Positions 10,043 through 18,227 of a stretch of DNA of 64,000 nt are shown in pieces (positions within the stretch are counted from its first letter, which is position 1; each line of letters begins with the position of its first letter). Source of the DNA: Planctomycetota bacterium (GTDB taxonomy: Bacteria; Planctomycetota; UBA1135; UBA2386); assembly GCA_016716265.1 (NCBI GenBank), contig JADJWQ010000001.1, positions 124,001-188,000 of the forward strand, given 5' to 3'. The notes under the pieces were generated by a model that did no database searches, was not told where the DNA came from, and was given only the letters and a program-made list of their open reading frames with translations. The translations under genes and the position numbers were made by a program.

Positions 10043-11188
10043 ATGACGAGATTGGAGATCCTCGGAGTCAGCGTCCTGATGTGCGCGTGCGCCTCGGCAC
10101 AGGACACCGATCCGTGGCCTGCACGCATCGCGACGGCGAAGCTCACGCTGCCGCAGGCGATCGAACGCGCGATGACGGTCGCCGAGCGCGGCTTCGTCCA
10201 CCACGTCGAGCTCGAGCAGGACGGTGCCCGGCTCGTGTTCTCGGTCGACGTCTCGCAGGGCGAGGAGAATCGCAATGTCGTGCTCGACGTCGGGAGCGGC
10301 GAGGTCGTCGAGCAGGAGCGCGAGCACGAGGACGTCCGCGCGATCGTCGCCGCCTGCCGTATCGATCTCCGCCGCGCCATCGCGGTCGCGTGCGAGGGTG
10401 GCGAGGGCACCCCCGTCGAGGCAATCGTCCGGCTCGTCGACGGCGCACCCGTCGCGACTGTCGTCGTCCACCGCGGCAGCTCGCTCGCGCCGATCCGCGT
10501 CGACGCGGTGCGCGGCCGGCGGCTCGATGCGAAGCCGGCCGAGGCGAGCGCGCCGCGGCAGACCGACGGTCCACGGTTCACGGCGAGCTTCGGAGTCGAC
10601 AAGGCCGAGCTCGGCCACACCGGCCGCAATCCGAACTTCGTGCTGGTGCCGGGCTATCGGCTGGTCCTCGAAGGGGACGACGACGGCGACCGCGTGCGCC
10701 TGGTGATCAGCGTCCTGTCGGAGACGCGGGTCGTCGATGGCGTGACGACCCGCGTCGTCGAGGAGCGCGAGACCAGGAACGGCGAGCTCGAGGAGGTCTC
10801 GCGCAACTTCTTCGCGATCTCGAACCGCACCAACGACGTCTACTACTTCGGCGAGGAGGTCGACATCTACGAGGACGGCGAGATCGTGCGCCACGAGGGC
10901 GCGTGGCTGGCGGGCGTGGACGGCGCACGCTTCGGCCTGATGATGCCGGGCACACCCTTGCTCGGCGCGCGCTACTACCAGGAGATCGCGCCCGGCGTGG
11001 CGATGGATCGCGCCGAGATCGCGAGCCTCGACGCGGTCAGGGACACCCCGGCCGGTCGCTTCGAGCACTGCCTGCGCGTGCGCGAGGACACCCCGCTCGA
11101 GCGCGGCTCGGAGGTGAAGACCTTCGCGTTCGGCATCGGGCTGATCCAGGACGAGTCGCTGCTGCTCGTCGAGCACGGCATGCGGTAA
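10043..11188 (+). CDS. Secreted protein with PepSY-like N-terminal region
   Basis: A 381-residue protein with a signal peptide (ILGVSVLMCACASAQ). Residues about 30-165 hold two stretches resembling PepSY domains: a helix reading PQAIERAMTVAE followed by strands ending NVVLDVGSGEVV, then a second, weaker copy. PepSY domains often occur in secreted protease propeptides and regulators. The C-terminal 200 residues include NRTNDVYYFGEEVDIY, MMPGTPLLGARYYQEI and DTPAGRFEHCLRV, a conserved-looking beta-rich unit I have seen only as an uncharacterised family. The combination suggests a periplasmic binding protein rather than an enzyme. It is convergent with the next gene, with only 15 bases between stop codons. 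Confidence 0.75.
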   Translation: MTRLEILGVSVLMCACASAQDTDPWPARIATAKLTLPQAIERAMTVAERGFVHHVELEQDGARLVFSVDVSQGEENRNVVLDVGSGEVVEQEREHEDVRAIVAACRIDLRRAIAVACEGGEGTPVEAIVRLVDGAPVATVVVHRGSSLAPIRVDAVRGRRLDAKPAEASAPRQTDGPRFTASFGVDKAELGHTGRNPNFVLVPGYRLVLEGDDDGDRVRLVISVLSETRVVDGVTTRVVEERETRNGELEEVSRNFFAISNRTNDVYYFGEEVDIYEDGEIVRHEGAWLAGVDGARFGLMMPGTPLLGARYYQEIAPGVAMDRAEIASLDAVRDTPAGRFEHCLRVREDTPLERGSEVKTFAFGIGLIQDESLLLVEHGMR

Positions 11189-11203
11189 CGCCGCGCGTGC
11201 GAC

Positions 11204-12223
11204 TCACGACTCCGCGACGCCCTGCAGCTCGACTCGCTTGCCCGGCTCGAGCGCGGCGAGCGCCACGGCCCGGGCGAAGTCGGCGAGCTCCGGTACCGGC
11301 ACCGTGAAGGCGAGGCTGACCGTCTGCCGCACCTGCGCCGTGTTCCACGCATCCGGCCACAACGTCGCGTAGACGCGGCCGGTGCCCTGCCGCGTGAACA
11401 CCACCAGCCGCAGCCCGCCGTCCGGTTCGGTGGGCGCGAAGGTGCCGAGCGTCGCCATGCGGCGGTCGTCCGGCCCGGTCGGGAAGCCCGCCAATGCGTC
11501 GCCGAAGCGCAGCGCGTCCTCGAGCGGCACGTGCAGGCGCACAGTCGCGGCATCGCGCCCGGGGAACACAGTCGCGGCATCGCGCCCGGGGAACACAGTC
11601 GCGGCGTCGCGCCCGGGGAACGCGTGGACGCGCAGGTCGACGACGCCATCGTCGAGCGACAGGACCTCGATGGCGAACCCGGTCGGGGCACCCGCGTGCT
11701 CCGCGCGGGCGGGTGCCGTCGGCGGCGCGGCCACCTGCGCCGGTCGCACGGGCGGCGGTGGCTCGCGCCGGTGGGCGACGTGCACGACCGGCGGCGGCGT
11801 GCGCTCGGGCACCGCGCGAACGGCCGCCGCGTCGGCCTCCTCCGGGTCGAACCACTCGAGGTCGGCGTCGTGGCGCACGGCCGGCGGATGTCCGAAGTGA
11901 TCGTGCGGGCGATGCCCGTGCCCGCGCGGCACCCCGACGATCTCGATCTGGTCGTCGACGTCGTCGTCGAGGTCCGCGTCGTCCGCCCCCCGCAGCGCAC
12001 CGGCCTGCGAGGCGCGCCACAGGACCAGCACCTCCTTGACGATCCAGCCGACCAGGAACGCGAACAGCGCGATCGCCAGCAATTGCGGCCACAGCTCGTC
12101 GCCGAACGACAGCGACGTCAGCGCGAGCAGCAGCGCGAAGATCATCCCGCAATAGCGGCTGATGCGGGCGGACGCGACGTCCAACACGCTCTGCCGCCTG
12201 GGTCTGCGTTGCGGGTGTGTCAC
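11204..12223 (-). CDS. Membrane protein of unknown function with internal peptide repeat
   Basis: A 339-residue protein from a GTG at 12223. Two closely spaced hydrophobic segments lie near the N-terminus (MIFALLLALTSLSFG and LLAIALFAFLVGWIV). An acidic then His/Pro-rich linker follows, and a cytoplasmic or periplasmic domain of about 150 residues ends the protein. Within this domain the nonapeptide FPGRDAATV occurs three times in tandem. The C-terminal part (LRLVVFTRQGTGRVYATLWP, VSLAFTVPVPELADFARAV) looks like a folded beta/alpha domain I cannot name. The frame stays open upstream to 12412, including an ATG at 12349, so the start is uncertain; a TACCGT box at 12320-12325 could be its -10 element. 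Confidence 0.65.
   Translation of the reverse strand: MTHPQRRPRRQSVLDVASARISRYCGMIFALLLALTSLSFGDELWPQLLAIALFAFLVGWIVKEVLVLWRASQAGALRGADDADLDDDVDDQIEIVGVPRGHGHRPHDHFGHPPAVRHDADLEWFDPEEADAAAVRAVPERTPPPVVHVAHRREPPPPVRPAQVAAPPTAPARAEHAGAPTGFAIEVLSLDDGVVDLRVHAFPGRDAATVFPGRDAATVFPGRDAATVRLHVPLEDALRFGDALAGFPTGPDDRRMATLGTFAPTEPDGGLRLVVFTRQGTGRVYATLWPDAWNTAQVRQTVSLAFTVPVPELADFARAVALAALEPGKRVELQGVAES
11540..11620 (+). repeat. Three tandem 27-bp repeats inside a coding region
   Basis: Three head-to-tail copies of a 27-base unit beginning CACAGTCGCGGC occupy 11540-11566, 11567-11593 and 11594-11620. The first two are identical and the third differs by one base (GCAT to GCGT). Because 27 is a multiple of three the frame is kept, and each copy encodes the nonapeptide FPGRDAATV on the minus strand. 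The near-identity points to recent expansion by slippage or unequal exchange. Confidence 0.95.
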
Positions 12224-12422
12224 GGTCGCTCGTCTCGCCGGTCGATCGCCGGGCGGGAGCCTCCACCGGCATGTCGACTGCGACCGGCAGGGCAACGCCA
12301 CGGCGTGCCGGTCCAGCCCACGGTATCCCGTCGCGCGCCGAGCGTCGACCATGAGCGTCCCCTCGGCCCGACCGCCGGGCACCACCGCGGTCCGCACCGA
12401 CCGGCCGACCACTGGCGGGCCC

Positions 12423-13100
12423 TCAGTCGCTGAAGAACTGCACCAGCCGCGCGCACTCCGCGTCGACCTCGTCTTCGGGATGATGCGTGCGAACGACCCT
12501 CCGGAGCATCGCCCTGAACTCCGCCCGCGCCCGCGCGTAGTCGGCGTGCAGGATCACCGGGCTCACGTCCCAGGCCTTCGCCACGTCACGGATCGGCTGG
12601 CCGTCGCCGAACCGCGCGTGCAGCAGCGCGATCCGCCGCTCGCCCACGGCACCGCGCCGTCGCGCGCGTTGCTCGTACAGGTCCGTCGCCTCGCGCACCA
12701 CGCCCTCCGCCCAGGCCCGGTCGTAGGCGTGCGAGGGAGTCTCGTCCGGGCCGCAGAGCGTCTCCATCTCGGACGGATCGAGCAACAGCATCCGTCGACG
12801 CTTCGCCCGTTGCTCGAAGCGTCGAGCCACGACGCGCATGATCCCGTGCAGGTAGGCCCGGAAGCCGCCCGGGCACCGCGAGTTCGCGCGCATCAACGCC
12901 CCGCCCTGCTTGAAGCAGTCGACGAACACGTCCTGCGCAGCGTCGTCGATCTCGCGCCCGAGGGGACCGCGCTGCCAGCGGGCCGCGAAGTAGGCGCGGA
13001 TCGCAGGTCCGTACCAGCGCGCGAAGGAGCCGCGAGCGCCCTCGTCTCCCTCGGCTGCGGCGTGGATGATGGACCAGCGGGTGGGGTCCGCCACGACCAT
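12423..13100 (-). CDS. RNA polymerase ECF-type sigma factor
   Basis: This 225-residue protein is an alternative sigma factor that would direct RNA polymerase to a dedicated promoter set. Region 2 covers about residues 20-90 (DDAAQDVFVDCFKQGG and FRAYLHGIMRVVARRFEQR). Region 4 covers about residues 150-210, with a helix-turn-helix at GQPIRDVAKAWDVSPVILHADYARARAEF. The sequence is of the long ECF type found beside serine/threonine kinases in planctomycetes. It is divergent from the kinase/TPR gene across 122 bases, and that pairing is a known signalling arrangement in which kinase activity is thought to control the sigma factor. The start has a GACAAT box about nine bases upstream and no ribosome site. 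Confidence 0.88.
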   Translation of the reverse strand: MVVADPTRWSIIHAAAEGDEGARGSFARWYGPAIRAYFAARWQRGPLGREIDDAAQDVFVDCFKQGGALMRANSRCPGGFRAYLHGIMRVVARRFEQRAKRRRMLLLDPSEMETLCGPDETPSHAYDRAWAEGVVREATDLYEQRARRRGAVGERRIALLHARFGDGQPIRDVAKAWDVSPVILHADYARARAEFRAMLRRVVRTHHPEDEVDAECARLVQFFSD

Positions 13101-13222
13101 GGGGGTGTGATTGTCCTGCCGGGTCGGCGCCGACGCCAGTCGCGGACCGGCGAGAGACGGGAATGTCGGACAGGAAACGCGGCTCCGGTTGGATAGGGAT
13201 CGGCCGATTCAGGAGAACCCCG

Positions 13223-16200
13223 ATGATCGAGCCCCGCCCCTGTGATCAAGCCGCCAGCGTGGCGTTCGACGGCGTCCTGCGGTTCGCGTTCGGGAGCAGC
13301 GAAGACCTGCCCCACGATATTCCGCACCGTGCACCGTCCGCTTCCGGTCGCATCCCGGCGGCCGATGCAGCCACCGTCTGCGCGACGACCCGCTACCGAG
13401 TCGACCGCGAGATCGGCCAGGGCGGCGTCGGCATCGTCTACCACGGCCACGATCTCGACCTGTGCCGCGACGTCGCCATCAAGGTCCTGCGCCCCGAACT
13501 CCGCGACAACCGCAGCGTCCTGAGGCGCTTCGTCGCGGAGGCTCGCATCGGAGGACAGCTCCAGCACCCCGGCATCGTGCCTGTGTACGAGCTCGGGCTG
13601 CAGGCCGACGAGCGTCCGTTCTTCGCGATGAAGCTGGTGGAGGGCGAGAGCCTGGCCGCCCGACTGGCGCGCCGGACCTCGCCGTCCGAAGCGCTCGGCC
13701 AGCACCTGACCGTGTTCGCCCAGATCTGCCAGACGATGGCCTACGCCCACTCGTGCGGCGTCGTCCACCGGGACCTCGAGCCGGGCAACGTGATGGTCGG
13801 CGCCTTCGGCGAGGTGCAGGTCGTCGACTGGGGTTTCGCCAAGGCGCTCGGCCCTGAGGAGGGAGAACCCGGACTCGCGACCGTCCGCTGCGACCAGCCC
13901 ACCGACTCCACCGCGGGGACGGTGTTCGGCACACCGTCCTACATGCCGCCCGAACAGGCGCGCGGCGAGGTGGAGCATCTGGACGAACGCACCGACGTGT
14001 TCGCGCTGGGCGCGATCCTCTGCGAGGTGCTGACCGGTCGCCCCCCGTACCTGTCGGAGGATGGCGACCTGCTCGATCAGGCCAGGCAGGCCGACCTCGC
14101 GCCGGCTCTGGCCCGTCTCGACGCCTGCGAGGCCGACGCGGACCTCGTCGGACTGTGCCGCGCGGCCTTGTCGGCGTCAGCCGCCGAACGGCCGGCCGAC
14201 GCCCGCGAGTTCGCCGCCGCCGTCGGCGCCTGGCTCGGCGCGAGCGAGGAGCGCAAGCGCAGGGCGGAGTTGAACGCAGCTGCAGCCGCTGCCAGCGCCA
14301 CGGCCGAACGCAGGGCGCGCCGGCTCACGGTCGCCCTGGCCAGCACGGCGCTGTTGACGGTGCTGGCGGTGGGCACGGCATACGTTCGCGTCGAGTCCGC
14401 GCACACCGAGACCCGCCTGCGCGTCGAGGCACAGACCCGCGAGGCCCTGCAGGACGCGACCCGCCTGCTCGGCCAGGCCGAAGGTGCGCGCCGGACGTCG
14501 ATGTCGCTTTGGCAGCAGACCGCGCAGGCGGCAGAGCGCGCCGCGCACCTCGCCCGCGCGCCGCAGGTCGACGCGCTGCTGCGCGCCCAGGTGGAGACGT
14601 TCCGCGCCGCGGTGGCCGGGGAGCACGAGCGCCGGAAGCTCATTCGCGCGCTGCACGAGGTGCGCACACCGACGCAGGACGACTTCTCGCGGTCGAAGCG
14701 ACTGCTGATCGAATCGCCGCGACTCGATGCGGACTACGCCGCGGTGTTCCGCGATCACGGCGTCGACGTGGACGCCCTGACAGCAGAGCAGGTCGGTCGG
14801 ACCTTCCGCGGTCCGATCGCACTGGAGATCGCCACCGCGCTCGATCGCTGGGCGGTGGTTCGCCGCAGCACCCGCCCCGACGCGCCCGCGGACTGGCGGC
14901 GGCTGCTGACCGTCGCGCGTGCTCTCGACCCCGACGACACCTGGCGCAACCGACTGCGCGCGCTGCTCGAACCGGCCGAGATCGACCGTGCGGAGCTGCG
15001 CGGGCTGGCCGAGAGCGCGGACGTCGATGCGCTGCCGGCCGTGACCGTCGAGCTGCTCGGCGCGTCGCTGTGGGCCGCCGGCGAAGGCGAGAACGCCATT
15101 CGCGTGCTGGAAGCCGCTCGCATCCGACATGCCGGCGACCTCGGTCTGATCCTCGAGCTCGGGCGACTCTGCCTGCGTACGAGCCCGCCTCGATCGCAGC
15201 TCGCCGTCGAGTGCTTCCTGCAGTGCTCCGGCCTCGACCCGGACCTGGGGACGGTCCACGCCCACCTCGGCTGGGCCCTCATCGTGGCCGGTGATCTGCA
15301 GGGCGCCCAGGCCGCACTGCGCGAGGCCATCGACCGCGACCCGAGCAACGCGCGGGCGCACGTCAACCTCGGCTACGTCCTCGCGCAGCAGGGACGCATG
15401 CAGGAGTCCGTGCCGTACCTCCAGCGGGCGATCGAGCTCGATCCACTCCAGGCAACGGCCCACCAGAATCTCGGGACCTCGCTCGTGCACCTCGGCAGGG
15501 TCGACGAGGCGATCGCCCCCTACCGCGAGGCCATCCGCCTGAATCCGCGCAAAGGCCTTGCCCACAAGTTCCTGGGCGACGTGTACTACCGGCGCCGCGA
15601 GCTCGAGCCAGCGATTGCATGCTATCGCCAGGCGATCGAGCTCGAACCCGAGCTCGCCAATGCGCACGCAATGCTCGGCCTTGCCCTGCACAAGCAGGGA
15701 CACGACGAGGAGGCCGTGCTGGCCTTGCAACGAGCCGTCGAACTCGACCCGAGCCAGCCTGCAGTCATCGGCGACCTCGGAGTCAGCCTGACCTGCATCG
15801 GTCGCAACGAGGATGCCGTGGCGTGCTTCCGGAGGGCGATCGCTCTCGAACCCGACGATTCTCACGATCACCAGAACCTCGGTGTGGCGTTACAGGCGAT
15901 GGACCGACTCGACGAAGCCCTCGCCGCCCAGCAGCGGGCCATCGAGCTCGATCCCCTCAATGCCGAGGCGTACTTCAACGTGGGCCAGATCCTCCGACAA
16001 CAGGGACACGACGAAGAGGCGTTGGCCTGGTACGCTCGCTCCCTCGAGATCGCTCCGAACGACGTCCGACCGCTGACGAAAACGGCCGAAGTGCATGCCC
16101 TTGCTGGTCGGCACGTCGCGGCCGTGGCCTGCTACGAGCGTGCGGTCGCGCTGGACTCGACGGATTCGGCACTACACAACGACCTGGCAGTCCAGCTGCA

Positions 16201-17290
16201 GCTCCTGGAACGATACGACGAGGCTGCCGACCGCTGCCGCCGCGCCATCCAGCTCGCGCCCGACGATCCCCGCGGCCACGCCAACCTCGCGCGCGCACTG
16301 GCGTCGCTCGGACGGGACGACGAGGCCTGCGCGAGCTGGCGGCGCGTCCTCGAGCTCGCCCCGGACGACAGCGACGCCCTGCTGGAGCTCGCGGTCCTGC
16401 ACCGGCAGCAGGGTCGGCTCGGAGACGCAGCCGCCTGTCTTCGCCGGTGTGTGGAACTCGCACCCGATCAGGCTTCGTTTCACCACGACCTCGGCGTCGT
16501 GTTGCGCGAGCAGGGCATGCCAGAGGAGGCCATCGACTCTCTGCGGCGCGCAACCGAGATCGCTCCCGACGACGTCCGGTTCCTCGGCAGTCTCGCCACG
16601 GCCCTCACGACGATCGGCAGGCCCGACGCGGCCATCGCTGCATGGCAGCGTGCAAGCGAGCTGGATCCGAACGATGCGGAGCTCCACCAGAACCTCGGCA
16701 CCACGCTGTTGCAGCACGGCCGGACGATGGCCGCCATTGCCAGCCTGCGGCGTGCCGTCGAGCTGGATCCGGACCTCCTGCCGGCGTCCATCAACCTCGT
16801 GATCGCCCTCGGCGCAAGCGATCGGGTCGATGAGGCGATCGCGGCGTGTCGGAGTGCACTGGAGCGACATCCCGACGACGCGAGTCTGCACGCGCTGATG
16901 GGTGAGCAGCTCGTGAGGTGCGGCATGCACCGGGAGGCCGTCCTGTCGTTCGAACGCTCGCTCCAGCTCGCACCCGACGTCGTCGCGAGACATCTGGCGC
17001 TGGCGTCCGCCCTGGCTCGAATCGGCCGACGCGACGATTCGATCGCGACCCTGCACCGTGCGGTCGAGCTGGCTCCGCACGATGTGTCCACTCTGCTGCG
17101 ACTCGGCTCGGCTCTCGCCGCCAAGGGGAGCCGTGCGGAATCCGCCGCCTACCTCGATCGTGCACGGCAGCTGGCCCCGGGCGATCCGCGGATCCTCTTC
17201 GTGCTCGGCGTGGTGCGCATGCAATCGGGCGACTACGAGGTGGCGCTCCCCCTGCTGCGGGACGCCCACGCGAGCGGCTCGCGACTCTAG
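13223..17290 (+). CDS. Serine/threonine protein kinase with TPR repeats, interrupted by TAG
   Basis: A 1355-residue membrane kinase. The Hanks kinase domain spans about residues 57-330, with the glycine loop GQGGVGIVY, the ATP-binding lysine in VAIKVL (K87), a catalytic loop reading HRDLEPGN (182-189), DWG in place of DFG (202-204) and the APE-equivalent PPEQA. One membrane segment lies at 367-388. An alpha-helical region follows, then about twenty TPR repeats from residue ~610 to the end (for example AHVNLGYVLAQQGR and LHQNLGTTLLQHGR). Two things are odd. The usual lysine of HRDLKP is glutamate (E186). The frame also ends at a TAG at 17288-17290, while the same frame continues with the expected C-terminal segment. 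The start at 13223 has AGGAG at 13211-13215. The ECF sigma gene is divergent. Confidence 0.88.
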   Translation: MIEPRPCDQAASVAFDGVLRFAFGSSEDLPHDIPHRAPSASGRIPAADAATVCATTRYRVDREIGQGGVGIVYHGHDLDLCRDVAIKVLRPELRDNRSVLRRFVAEARIGGQLQHPGIVPVYELGLQADERPFFAMKLVEGESLAARLARRTSPSEALGQHLTVFAQICQTMAYAHSCGVVHRDLEPGNVMVGAFGEVQVVDWGFAKALGPEEGEPGLATVRCDQPTDSTAGTVFGTPSYMPPEQARGEVEHLDERTDVFALGAILCEVLTGRPPYLSEDGDLLDQARQADLAPALARLDACEADADLVGLCRAALSASAAERPADAREFAAAVGAWLGASEERKRRAELNAAAAAASATAERRARRLTVALASTALLTVLAVGTAYVRVESAHTETRLRVEAQTREALQDATRLLGQAEGARRTSMSLWQQTAQAAERAAHLARAPQVDALLRAQVETFRAAVAGEHERRKLIRALHEVRTPTQDDFSRSKRLLIESPRLDADYAAVFRDHGVDVDALTAEQVGRTFRGPIALEIATALDRWAVVRRSTRPDAPADWRRLLTVARALDPDDTWRNRLRALLEPAEIDRAELRGLAESADVDALPAVTVELLGASLWAAGEGENAIRVLEAARIRHAGDLGLILELGRLCLRTSPPRSQLAVECFLQCSGLDPDLGTVHAHLGWALIVAGDLQGAQAALREAIDRDPSNARAHVNLGYVLAQQGRMQESVPYLQRAIELDPLQATAHQNLGTSLVHLGRVDEAIAPYREAIRLNPRKGLAHKFLGDVYYRRRELEPAIACYRQAIELEPELANAHAMLGLALHKQGHDEEAVLALQRAVELDPSQPAVIGDLGVSLTCIGRNEDAVACFRRAIALEPDDSHDHQNLGVALQAMDRLDEALAAQQRAIELDPLNAEAYFNVGQILRQQGHDEEALAWYARSLEIAPNDVRPLTKTAEVHALAGRHVAAVACYERAVALDSTDSALHNDLAVQLQLLERYDEAADRCRRAIQLAPDDPRGHANLARALASLGRDDEACASWRRVLELAPDDSDALLELAVLHRQQGRLGDAAACLRRCVELAPDQASFHHDLGVVLREQGMPEEAIDSLRRATEIAPDDVRFLGSLATALTTIGRPDAAIAAWQRASELDPNDAELHQNLGTTLLQHGRTMAAIASLRRAVELDPDLLPASINLVIALGASDRVDEAIAACRSALERHPDDASLHALMGEQLVRCGMHREAVLSFERSLQLAPDVVARHLALASALARIGRRDDSIATLHRAVELAPHDVSTLLRLGSALAAKGSRAESAAYLDRARQLAPGDPRILFVLGVVRMQSGDYEVALPLLRDAHASGSRL

Positions 17291-17860
17291 CACTGGCCGT
17301 ACGACTCTGCACGGGCGTTGCAGGACTGCGAGCGGCGGCTGGCGCTCGCCGCGACACTCGACGACATCGCGACCGACGGTCGCGTGCCGGAGCGGGTCGA
17401 CGAGCTTCTGCTGCTGGCGGAGGTGGCGATGACCCGCAAGCGTTACCTGCTGGGCGCCGGCCTCTACCGCGACGCGCTGCAGCGGGAGTCCGAGCTGGCT
17501 GCCCCCGTGGAGCCCTTCGTGCGCTACAACGCAACGTGCGCAGCAACCCTGGTGTCGAGCGGGCTGACCGGGGACGACCAGACGGTGACCCCCGAGGACC
17601 GCACCGCGTGGCGCGGCGAGGCGCTCGGCTGGTTGCGTCGCGAGCTGGAAGACCTCGCGATGGGACTCGACGCCGGCGCGACGACGCCGATCGTGGCAGC
17701 GCTGGAACACTGGCTCGCAGATCCGGATCTGGATGGAGTGCGGGCCGAGACGAGACTTCGCGATCTCCCGCCACCGGAGTCCCAGGTCTGGCGATCGCTG
17801 TGGAACGAGCACGCGAAGCTGCTCGAGCGTGCGCGGAGGTCGCTCGAGCCAGGGCGATGA
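17291..17860 (+). pseudogene. In-frame C-terminal segment of the kinase/TPR gene beyond the TAG
   Basis: Immediately after the TAG at 17288-17290 the same frame continues for 189 codons to a TGA at 17858-17860. It encodes HWPYDSARALQDCERRLALA, then RYLLGAGLYRDALQ, FVRYNATCAATLVSSG and a closing ALEHWLADPDLDGVR. In planctomycete kinase/TPR proteins I recall this kind of segment as the normal C-terminus, with a W-x-Y-P-S-A start, a RYNAACAAAL helix and an HWQxDPDLAGVRD end. No ATG or ribosome site opens the segment; only a TTG at 17318 could. It is best read as the severed tail of the same gene, lost by a point mutation, rescued by readthrough, or produced by a sequencing error. Confidence 0.8.
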
Positions 17861-18227
17861 GTTGCGGGCGATGTCTCCATACCCGGCGCATCGATCGGGC
17901 TCGTCCACGTCGCCCTGACGGACACGCGGATCGCGCCGGCAGGCTGCCGTGCTTCGCGTGACATCGCTCGCGCGGACGAAGCTCGCGCCCGTGGCCACGC
18001 CCGAGCCCTCGGGCACTGAATCGCGAAACCGCCTGTCCGAATCCAGCCACTCCGGTGGACCACGTACGGGGATCGGCAGATCCATGCAGCTGCCCGCGCC
18101 GCGCTGCCCCCCCCCAAAGAATGGCAGTCAGAGAAGCGCCCATACCGAGGACAGATCGTTGGCGGATCGCGGCGCAGAGCGGACTGCCGTCGCCATCCGG
18201 CCGCGTCACTGACAACCGGAGGTGAAC
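17861..18227 (+). other. Intergenic region with a poly-C tract
   Basis: About 370 bases follow the kinase gene. Reading frames here show no coherent protein. A run of nine C residues lies at 18107-18115, just before an AAAG. No tRNA or clear hairpin is visible. The promoter of the kelch/lectin gene should lie here, but I cannot pick a convincing -10 box. Confidence 0.4.

Noticed and set aside
11540..11620. Three 27-bp direct repeats as a CRISPR-like array
   Set aside because: The copies are directly adjacent with no spacers and keep a reading frame; no cas genes are present.
17318..17860. A separate plus-strand gene starting at the TTG at 17318
   Set aside because: It is in the same frame as the kinase, has no ribosome site, and the codons between the TAG and the TTG already match the expected family continuation.
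18107..18115. Poly-C tract as a phase-variation switch
   Set aside because: It lies more than 100 bases upstream of the next start, outside any frame, and no promoter spacing effect can be argued.
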